Below, piece after piece: positions 27,628 through 34,774 of a stretch of 64,000 bases of DNA. Source of the stretch: Seonamhaeicola aphaedonensis (GTDB lineage: Bacteria; Bacteroidota; Bacteroidia; Flavobacteriales; Flavobacteriaceae); contig NZ_QRDX01000009.1 in the NCBI RefSeq assembly GCF_003386195.1, forward strand, positions 62,001-126,000. The letters run 5' to 3'. The number at the start of each line of letters is the position of its first letter. Within the stretch, counting starts at the first letter, position 1. Below the pieces are notes generated by a model. It saw only the letters and a list, made by a program, of their open reading frames with translations, was not told the DNA's origin and did not search any database. Made by a program: the position numbers and the translations under genes.

Positions 27628-28539
27628 ATGACCAGAGCTAAAGTTGAATCAGCCACTAAAGATGATGTCGTCATACTTGGGTCGTCAAGAGCTTATTTTG
27701 ATATACAAGTAGACCAATGGAAAAAATTAACAGGGAAAGAACTTCTGCAATTAGCATCAACAGGATCTTCCCCACTTCCTACATTTCATGACATCGTAAA
27801 TAATACTGATTTCGACGGTACTATTGTTGTAGGCGTTACCCCTGGATTATTCTTTTCTACCACCTTTCCAAAAGCATTTCCTTGGGAACGACCGCAAGCC
27901 AAAGTAGACCACTACTTTGATGGAACTTATGCGCAGCGATCAAACTTTCTATTATCTGTACCCTTACAACAAAATTTGGTACTAATGTCTGCCGATGAGG
28001 AAGAATGGGCCGACGATCTCGATTTAAAATCCTTATTAAGAAATGTTCACTGGGGAAAACGAATTCCTCCTCCTGCCCAACCTCCATTCTACAATTTTGG
28101 AGATGTTTCCATTCCCAGAAATATAAGCATGATGCCAAAAACGGTAACAGATACTGCTTTTGCTAACTCGATTATCAAAGTTTGGCATTTCTTTGGTAAA
28201 GGATCACCTGCTCCAGATAAAGACGGAACAACATCTTTTTTCATGAAGGATGTTGAAAAATTCAAGAAAAAAGGCGGTAATCTAATTTTGATTCGCCCGC
28301 CTTCTAGCGGAGGTGTGAGAATGGGTGAAAAAATGGGGCTACCTAGAGAAAGGTTTTGGGATTCATTAGTCAATTTAGCTCAAGTTAAAAGCTATCATTT
28401 TGAAGATTACGATCAATTTAAAAATTTAACCTGTCCTGAAGAATCCCATCTTTCGATTGAAAACGCGAATTATTACACAGAAGAATTAATAAAAATTCTA
28501 AAAAAAGACAACGCTTTAACCATCCAAAAACCTAACTGA
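27628..28539 (+). CDS. AlgJ/DltD-like SGNH protein, residual open frame of interrupted paralogue
   Basis: The open frame from ATG 27628 gives 303 aa and holds the whole SGNH-type domain (ILGSSRAYFD with the nucleophile-like Ser, and EESHLSIENANYY near the C-terminus) but not the membrane anchor, which lies upstream of the amber codon at 27622. If translation restarted here the product would stay in the cytoplasm and probably could not acylate a surface polymer. Overall it follows the 26446 gene residue for residue in long stretches (VNNTDF, PLQQNLVLMS, HFEDYDQF), so the two come from a tandem duplication. It ends two bases before the MBOAT gene. Confidence 0.68.
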   Translation: MTRAKVESATKDDVVILGSSRAYFDIQVDQWKKLTGKELLQLASTGSSPLPTFHDIVNNTDFDGTIVVGVTPGLFFSTTFPKAFPWERPQAKVDHYFDGTYAQRSNFLLSVPLQQNLVLMSADEEEWADDLDLKSLLRNVHWGKRIPPPAQPPFYNFGDVSIPRNISMMPKTVTDTAFANSIIKVWHFFGKGSPAPDKDGTTSFFMKDVEKFKKKGGNLILIRPPSSGGVRMGEKMGLPRERFWDSLVNLAQVKSYHFEDYDQFKNLTCPEESHLSIENANYYTEELIKILKKDNALTIQKPN

Positions 28540-28541
28540 TT

Positions 28542-29957
28542 ATGTTATTTAATTCACTAAGTTTTATACTTTTTTTAATTATCGTTCTTGCCCTGTATTA
28601 TTCTAAAATCTTTAACTGGACTAACAAAAAGCGTATGCTTCTTCTTTCCAGTTATATATTCTACGGTATGTGGAATCCACCATTAGTTATTTTACTATGG
28701 ATATCTACAATGATAGACTGGACTGCCGGAAAACGTTTAGCTATTGAAGAGAACCAAAAGAAACGCAAAATGTGGCTTATATTAAGTATGCTTGTTAACC
28801 TTGGCTTTTTAGGTTTCTTTAAATATGGAGATTTTCTTCTAGAAAATTTTGTAATAATTATGAATGCGATTGGAATAGATTTTCAGGCAAAACCTATGGA
28901 TATTATTCTGCCTATGGGAATTTCATTTTATACGTTCCAAACCATGTCTTATACCATCGATATGTATAAAAGGAAGACGGAACGAGCCAGAACATTTTTA
29001 GATTTTGCTTTATATGTTACTTTCTTTCCACAATTAGTCGCAGGACCTATTGTTAGAGCTAAAGATTTAATCACACAATTTTACGAAGAAAAGAAAGCCA
29101 CCACCAATCAGTTTATTTGGGGGCTATTTTTATTAACCATTGGCTTATTTCAAAAAGTGGTTATGGCAGATACACTTTTGGCAGGAACATCCGATGATGT
29201 TTTTGGGTCTACCAAACTACTTCATGGAGTTGATGCCTGGGTAGGAACTATAGCCTTTTCTGGACAGATATTCTTTGATTTTGCAGGCTATTCTACTTGT
29301 GCCATAGGCATTGCTTTAATGTTAGGAATTATTCTGCCAGACAACTTTAAATACCCTTATGCATCTCTTGGGTTTTCAGACTTATGGAGACGCTGGCATA
29401 TATCATTATCTAGTTGGTTACGAGATTATTTGTACATCCCGTTAGGAGGAAATCGTCACGGTATTACTAGAATGTATGTTGCTTTAATGGTTACTATGTT
29501 GCTTGGTGGTTTATGGCATGGAGCCGCATGGACCTTTATGGTTTGGGGTGGTTTACATGGTACCTATTTAATATTGGAACGCTTACAAAGACGCTATTTA
29601 CCATTTGAAATCACCAAATGGAACGGTATGCTTTTGGCATTTATCACCTTTAGTTGTGTGAATATCACTTGGGTGTTTTTTAGAGCTAACTCTTTTGAAA
29701 AAGCTTGGAATATGGTTAAATCTATGTTCTATATGCAAACCGGGGGCGAAAAAATATTAGATACCTTTACTATTATTAAGGTAACTACAGTAATTGCAAT
29801 AATGTTTTTGTGCCATTGGTTTATGAGAAACACTTCTATGAAAGAAGTCTCTTTAAAAACATCGCCCTATGTATTAGGTGTCGTATGGGCCATCATGACT
29901 TTTTTAATAATTATTGCTCAAGGAAGTGGTGAACAGTTTATTTATTTTCAGTTCTAG
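28542..29957 (+). CDS. MBOAT family O-acyltransferase (AlgI/DltB type)
   Basis: This 471-aa polytopic membrane protein moves activated acyl groups across or within the membrane to an extracytoplasmic partner. Diagnostic segments are the N-terminal LLLSSYIFYGMWNP, the cytoplasmic-loop motif SDLWRRWHISLSSWLRDYLY followed by IPLGGNRHG, and the catalytic His326 in LLGGLWHGAAWTF. It sits two bases after the interrupted SGNH gene and in one cluster with the intact SGNH gene, the usual AlgI/AlgJ or DltB/DltD pairing. Because the DltA/DltC partners and alginate genes are absent here, the acyl group and the acceptor are unknown. Confidence 0.92.
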   Translation: MLFNSLSFILFLIIVLALYYSKIFNWTNKKRMLLLSSYIFYGMWNPPLVILLWISTMIDWTAGKRLAIEENQKKRKMWLILSMLVNLGFLGFFKYGDFLLENFVIIMNAIGIDFQAKPMDIILPMGISFYTFQTMSYTIDMYKRKTERARTFLDFALYVTFFPQLVAGPIVRAKDLITQFYEEKKATTNQFIWGLFLLTIGLFQKVVMADTLLAGTSDDVFGSTKLLHGVDAWVGTIAFSGQIFFDFAGYSTCAIGIALMLGIILPDNFKYPYASLGFSDLWRRWHISLSSWLRDYLYIPLGGNRHGITRMYVALMVTMLLGGLWHGAAWTFMVWGGLHGTYLILERLQRRYLPFEITKWNGMLLAFITFSCVNITWVFFRANSFEKAWNMVKSMFYMQTGGEKILDTFTIIKVTTVIAIMFLCHWFMRNTSMKEVSLKTSPYVLGVVWAIMTFLIIIAQGSGEQFIYFQF

Positions 29958-30251
29958 TGGATGACCAATTATAAAGAAATTGTAACAATTGTTAAACCTT
30001 AGCGTCCAATTGGTTATCCAATAAGGCTTTAGGTTGAATTGTTAAACCCAGAGAGTTGCCCCTATCTTTTATAACCACTTTAACATTACATGATGTTAAT
30101 CTGCTTTTAAATGCTAACAACTAAACACAATGAAGCGAAACTTTAAATTCCTCGTTTTAACCATCCTTGTAGTGGCAAATATAAAATAGAAAACGTTGAT
30201 TGAAGTAAGTGAATTAAAATAAAACCACCAATCATTGAAGAAAACCAAATC
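29958..30251. other. Intergenic region between MBOAT gene and FIST operon
   Basis: These 294 bases separate the surface cluster from the signalling operon. They contain a direct repeat AATTGTTAAACC at 29987-29998 and 30037-30048, an imperfect stem-loop between the two copies, and a 19-codon frame at 30130-30189 coding MKRNFKFLVLTILVVANIK, which resembles a signal peptide cut short. No TAnnTTTG box is obvious before the first FIST gene. Confidence 0.5.
29986..30041. repeat. Imperfect inverted repeat / stem-loop
   Basis: CAATT...AACCT on the left pairs with AGGTT...AATTG on the right around an inner perfect hairpin ATTGG-TTAT-CCAAT. It could be the MBOAT-gene terminator, an operator or a mobile-repeat remnant. 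It lacks a proper T-tail. Confidence 0.4.
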
Positions 30252-31388
30252 ATGAAAGCAAAATCGATAAAAGGAAAATCAATCGAAGCCATAAAAACGG
30301 CTTTAAAAGATAGTATGATAGATGGTTTTAAGCCAACACTCGCTTTTGTTTTCATAACAAATATTGAATTTGCAGAAGCCTTGGCTGAACTATTCGATAA
30401 AGAAGGTATTGCCATTTTTGGAGCAAGCTCAAGCCAAAAATTTACAGAACAAGGCATTGAAGCAGAAGATATTGTTGTGCTTTTATTAGACATTAAAACG
30501 GATTGTTTTAAAATTCTATTGAAAGATTATCAAAAAATGTCTCCATACGAATCTGCCCAACAAACTGGTGAAACTGGAATTCAGGCTTTTAAAAATCCAG
30601 GTTTTATTATCTCTCCTGCAGATTATTTAATGCCCGGTGAAGATATTATCAAAGGACTAAGAGATACAGCTGGTAATAATGCTACTATCATGGGGGGTAC
30701 AGCTGGAGATCCAAATAGTTTTACAGGTATTGTATTTACAAATAATGCATCCACTGCAAGCGGTCTTCTAGCCCTCATAATTGACCAGGATAAAATTACT
30801 TTAAATGGGCTTGCTGTTTCAGGCTGGAAGCCAGTCGGAATAGAAAAGGAAATCACTAAGTCTGAAGGTTCATGGGTATATACCATCGACAATGAACCCG
30901 CCATGAATGTTATCCGAAAATTTTTGGGCAGTAACATATCATTAAATAAACCAGCTGAAGGTTTGGTTCGTTTGGATTCAACGTTTCCTTTGCAATTTCA
31001 AAGAGCCTCGAGAACCCCTATGATGAAACCCGTATTACTCTGGAACACAGAAGATGATTCTGTAATGGTTGGCGGGCAAGTGAAAGATGGCCAACACTTT
31101 CGTTTTTCACTGCCTCCTGATTTTGATGTAATTGATACGGTAATTGAAAGTACAAGAAAGGAAAAAGAAAAAAATATGCCTGACGCTGATGCATTGATTG
31201 TTTTTTCCTGTGTAGGCAGGTTAGAAACATTAGGCCTCATGGTTTCTCAAGAAATAGAAGGACTGGCAACCATTTGGAACAAACCTATGATAGGCTTTTT
31301 CTGTATGGGTGAATTTGGAAAACTTGATGACGGGCCCTGTGATTTTCACAGCACTACAGTAAGTTGGGTGGCATTAAAAGAAAAATAA
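30252..31388 (+). CDS. FIST domain sensor protein 1
   Basis: This 378-aa cytosolic protein is made only of the FIST N-terminal and C-terminal domains. Marks are ALKDSMIDGFKPTLAFVF, the GASSSQKF segment, PADYLMPGEDIIKGL, MGGTAGDPNSF, the LAVSGWKPVGIEKEITKSEG block, and the C-terminal ALIVFSCVGRLETLG with FFCMGEFGKLDDG. FIST domains are thought to bind small ligands such as amino acids and usually sit on kinases or chemoreceptors. Here the domain is free-standing, and a FIST paralogue and a histidine kinase follow on the same strand. It probably gives the input for the downstream kinase by protein contact, which is inference. Confidence 0.88.
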   Translation: MKAKSIKGKSIEAIKTALKDSMIDGFKPTLAFVFITNIEFAEALAELFDKEGIAIFGASSSQKFTEQGIEAEDIVVLLLDIKTDCFKILLKDYQKMSPYESAQQTGETGIQAFKNPGFIISPADYLMPGEDIIKGLRDTAGNNATIMGGTAGDPNSFTGIVFTNNASTASGLLALIIDQDKITLNGLAVSGWKPVGIEKEITKSEGSWVYTIDNEPAMNVIRKFLGSNISLNKPAEGLVRLDSTFPLQFQRASRTPMMKPVLLWNTEDDSVMVGGQVKDGQHFRFSLPPDFDVIDTVIESTRKEKEKNMPDADALIVFSCVGRLETLGLMVSQEIEGLATIWNKPMIGFFCMGEFGKLDDGPCDFHSTTVSWVALKEK

Positions 31389-31481
31389 AATCATGAATCG
31401 AGCATATTCAAAACGTTATCAACTGGGAAAACAAGTACTAGCGAACAATATGCTACCGATTTAATATAATATTATAAACGC

Positions 31482-32621
31482 ATGAAAGCAAAATCGATAC
31501 AAGGAAAATCAACCGAAGCTATTAAAACGGCTTTGGAAAATACTATGGCAGATGGCTTTAAGCCCACGCTGGCCATTGCATTTGTATCCATAAGCCAAGA
31601 CAGAACCGCTATCAGTAAGTTACTTGATACTGAAGGCATTGCAATTTTTGGCTGTACAACCAATGGCGAGTTTATTGATGAAAAACCAGAAAAAGATTCC
31701 GCAGCCATTCTTTTACTTGACATGAAAAAAGAACATTTTGAAATTTATTTTGAAGAATACCCCGAAAAAAACTTCAGAGAAGTGGCAAACTCCATTGCGA
31801 AAAAGTCAAAATTAAGATTTGCAAAACCGGCATTTTTAATTGGCACTAGCGATCCGGCTTGTGATGGCGAAGAAATATTGCACGGACTGGAAGATGTAAT
31901 TGGCAAACAAGCAACCATTTTTGGCGGTGCGGCTGGTGATGATTATGCATTCACAGAAACCTTTGTTTTTTCCAATGCAAAGGACAGTAAATGTGGTTTA
32001 GTATGTATAGCATTGGATGAAACCAAAATAGATATTCTTGGAGTTTCCACCTGTGGTTGGAAGGCCGTTGGTACAGAAAAAACCGTCACAAAAAGTGAAG
32101 GAAATCATGTGTTTTCCATTGATAATATTCCTGCTTTAGATATTACCGCTAAATACGGGGGCTTAGAAAACATCACCCCAGAGAATACTGATCTTCTTGT
32201 GGAAATTGCATCCAATTTCCCTTTGCAATTACAACGAGAAAAAGGAGATCCTATTATGCGTCCTGGCTTGGTAGTAGATTGGTCTGATCATTCTTTTTAC
32301 ACGGGCGGTACCGTACCGCAAGGTTCTAAAGTCCGCTTTTCATTGCCACCAGATTTTGATGTGATTGATAAAGTTGTTAAAGAAGTTGAAAAACTAAAAG
32401 AAACCAAAATGTCCGAAGCAGATGCGGTTGTAGTTTTTAGTTGCGCTGGAAGAATTCTTACGCTTGGACCATTGATGTCTAAAGAACTTGACGGTGTTAA
32501 AAATGTTTGGAACGCACCTATGGCAGGTATGTTTAGCAATGGGGAGTTTGGTAGAGCCACCGGTGGAAATATTGAACTACATAACCTCACTACTTGTACC
32601 GTGGCCTTAAAAGAAAAATAA
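31482..32621 (+). CDS. FIST domain sensor protein 2
   Basis: This is a paralogue (379 aa) of the preceding gene, with the same N-terminal KAKSIQGKSTEAIKTALE block, FGCTTNGEF, LIGTSDPACDGEEILHGL, FGGAAGDDYAF, STCGWKAVGTEKTVTKSEG and the C-terminal VVVFSCAGRILTLGPL. Loops that would contact ligand differ between the two copies (TNGEFIDEK against SSQKFTEQG), so they may sense different compounds or form a hetero-pair. Its stop codon abuts the ATG of the histidine kinase (TAA then ATG with no gap), implying translational coupling of sensor and kinase. Confidence 0.88.
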   Translation: MKAKSIQGKSTEAIKTALENTMADGFKPTLAIAFVSISQDRTAISKLLDTEGIAIFGCTTNGEFIDEKPEKDSAAILLLDMKKEHFEIYFEEYPEKNFREVANSIAKKSKLRFAKPAFLIGTSDPACDGEEILHGLEDVIGKQATIFGGAAGDDYAFTETFVFSNAKDSKCGLVCIALDETKIDILGVSTCGWKAVGTEKTVTKSEGNHVFSIDNIPALDITAKYGGLENITPENTDLLVEIASNFPLQLQREKGDPIMRPGLVVDWSDHSFYTGGTVPQGSKVRFSLPPDFDVIDKVVKEVEKLKETKMSEADAVVVFSCAGRILTLGPLMSKELDGVKNVWNAPMAGMFSNGEFGRATGGNIELHNLTTCTVALKEK

Positions 32622-34772
32622 ATGAACCCACAGCTTCAAACCATACACGATTTTATTCAGCAGAATGAAAATTTAACTGCCGATGAAAAGACGGCGCTCC
32701 TAAAATTGGTCAAGAAAGTGGATTCCGATTTGACGATTTCAGAATTCAAACTGGAAAGAACGGAGAAAGTAAAACGCACCACTGGTATTTTATTGGAAGA
32801 AACCATAGAAGAGCTGGAACAGAAGCGAAAAGCTGTTGAAGTACAAAACCGAGAACTAGAAATTGAAACGGCACTTGAAAAAGTAAGAAGCAGAACCATG
32901 GCCATGCAAAAAAGTGAAGAACTACCTGAAGCTGCGAACAACTTATTTCTACAAGTTCAGGCATTGGGTATACCCGCATGGAGTGCAGGGTATTGCATTT
33001 GGGAATCCGAAGATAAAAAATCCGCTTCCTGTAATATGAGTAGTGAAGGCGAAATCCAAAAAGGTTTTTCACTACCAACTATTGGTGAAGGATATAATTT
33101 TTATGGCCCCTTAAAAAATGGAGAAAGCTTTTATGTCGCAGAATTAGGAGGTAAAAAATTGGTGAAGCATTATGACTTTATGAAAACTCTCCCAATTGTT
33201 GGAGAGGTCTTAGAGGGATTTGATAAAAAAGGCATTTCCTTACCAACCTTTCAAATATTCCATATCGTTTATTTTACACATGGTTATCTTATGTTTATAA
33301 CCTATGAAGCTGTCACAAATGATTGGGATATTTTCAAACGTTTTGGAAAAGTTTTTGAACAAACCTATACCCGTTTCCTAGACCTTCAAAAAGCCGAAGC
33401 ACAGGCTAAAGAAGTTTTAAAACAATCAAGTTTAGATCGGCTTAGAGCTAAAATTTCTTCCATGAGAACGTCTAAAGATCTTGACCAGATCATTCCTTCT
33501 ATATGGAATGAGTTGGATATTCTTGGAGTCCCTTTTATTCGTTGTGGGGTATTTATAATAAATGAAGCACATGAAAAAATAAACACCTATTTATCTGCAC
33601 CAGACGGAAAAGCTTTAGCAGCTTTTGAATTGGGTTATGACACCAATGACATTGCAAAAAATGTTGTATGTAACTGGAAGAAAAATAAAATCTATCAAAC
33701 GTCGTGGAGCAAAATGGAATTTGTGGCCTTTATGACAGATCTTGTAGATAAAGGCTTGCTTAAAGACCTCATGTTCTATCAAGGAGTCGAAACACCGCCA
33801 GCCCAGTTACATTTAAATTTTGTCCCTTTTGAACAAGGGATGCTATATGTAGGTAACACTATGCTTTTAAAGGAAAATGAAATCGAGATCATTCAATCCT
33901 TGGCCAAGGCCTTTAGTACAGCCTATGCGCGTTACGAAGATTTTAAAAAACTTGAGGCGGCCAAAGAACAAGTAGAGAAGGCTTTGATAGACCTTAGGCA
34001 AACGCAATCCCAACTCATTCAATCCGAGAAAATGGCAAGTTTGGGTGAATTGACCGCGGGAATCGCTCATGAGATACAGAACCCCTTAAATTTCGTCAAT
34101 AATTTTTCGGAAGTCAGTAAGGAATTGTTGGAGGAAATGTTGGAAGAACTAAAAAATGGTGAGATTGAAGAAGTAAATGAACTTGCTAGTGATGTCATTC
34201 AAAACCTCGAAAAAATCAATCATCACGGCAAACGAGCCGATGGTATTGTAAAAGGTATGTTACAACATAGCCGGACCAGTAGTGGCGTAAAGGAACCCAC
34301 TCATTTGAACACCCTTGCCGATGAATATTTACGATTGGCCTATCATGGGTTACGTGCTAAAGACAAGTCGTTTAATGCCAACATTCAAACGCATTTTGAT
34401 GAATCCATAGGAAACATAGACATCATACCACAGGATATTGGACGCGTTTTATTAAATTTAATAACCAATGCCTTTTATGCAGTTACTGCAAAAAAGAAAC
34501 AACAGCCATCAGACTACGATCCGACGGTTACGGTCACCACAAAAAAAATAGACAGTGGTATTTCTATTTCGGTAAAAGATAACGGCAATGGGATCCCAAA
34601 AAGTATTTTGGGCAAAATTTTTCAGCCCTTCTTTACCACCAAACCTACCGGACAAGGTACCGGACTGGGCCTAAGCTTAAGTTATGACATTGTAAAAGCT
34701 CACGTAGGAGAAATTACAGTGGAGTCAACTGAAAATATTGGAACGGAATTCATTTTAACATTACCCATTTAG
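32622..34772 (+). CDS. Soluble histidine kinase with two sensor modules
   Basis: This 716-aa protein has no signal peptide and no membrane helix. Residues ~15-95 are coiled coil. Two GAF-like sensor modules cover roughly residues 85-260 and 275-450, both introduced by the recurrent ALEKVRSRTMAMQKSEEL or LDRLRAKISSMRTSKDL segment. A second coiled coil (KEQVEKALIDLRQTQSQ) leads into the dimerisation helix with the phosphorylatable His483 in GIAHEIQNPLNFV. The ATPase has N-box LLNLITNAFYAV, G1 DNGNGIP, F-box FQPFFTT and G2 GTGLGLSLSYDI. It starts directly at the stop of the second FIST gene. The likely job is to autophosphorylate in response to FIST and/or GAF input and pass phosphate to the receivers downstream. 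Confidence 0.9.
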   Translation: MNPQLQTIHDFIQQNENLTADEKTALLKLVKKVDSDLTISEFKLERTEKVKRTTGILLEETIEELEQKRKAVEVQNRELEIETALEKVRSRTMAMQKSEELPEAANNLFLQVQALGIPAWSAGYCIWESEDKKSASCNMSSEGEIQKGFSLPTIGEGYNFYGPLKNGESFYVAELGGKKLVKHYDFMKTLPIVGEVLEGFDKKGISLPTFQIFHIVYFTHGYLMFITYEAVTNDWDIFKRFGKVFEQTYTRFLDLQKAEAQAKEVLKQSSLDRLRAKISSMRTSKDLDQIIPSIWNELDILGVPFIRCGVFIINEAHEKINTYLSAPDGKALAAFELGYDTNDIAKNVVCNWKKNKIYQTSWSKMEFVAFMTDLVDKGLLKDLMFYQGVETPPAQLHLNFVPFEQGMLYVGNTMLLKENEIEIIQSLAKAFSTAYARYEDFKKLEAAKEQVEKALIDLRQTQSQLIQSEKMASLGELTAGIAHEIQNPLNFVNNFSEVSKELLEEMLEELKNGEIEEVNELASDVIQNLEKINHHGKRADGIVKGMLQHSRTSSGVKEPTHLNTLADEYLRLAYHGLRAKDKSFNANIQTHFDESIGNIDIIPQDIGRVLLNLITNAFYAVTAKKKQQPSDYDPTVTVTTKKIDSGISISVKDNGNGIPKSILGKIFQPFFTTKPTGQGTGLGLSLSYDIVKAHVGEITVESTENIGTEFILTLPI

Positions 34773-34774
34773 TT

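Noticed and set aside
31393-31467. 24-codon frame between the two FIST genes
   Set aside because: The sequence has no signal peptide or motif, low-complexity support and no start context. Probably chance.
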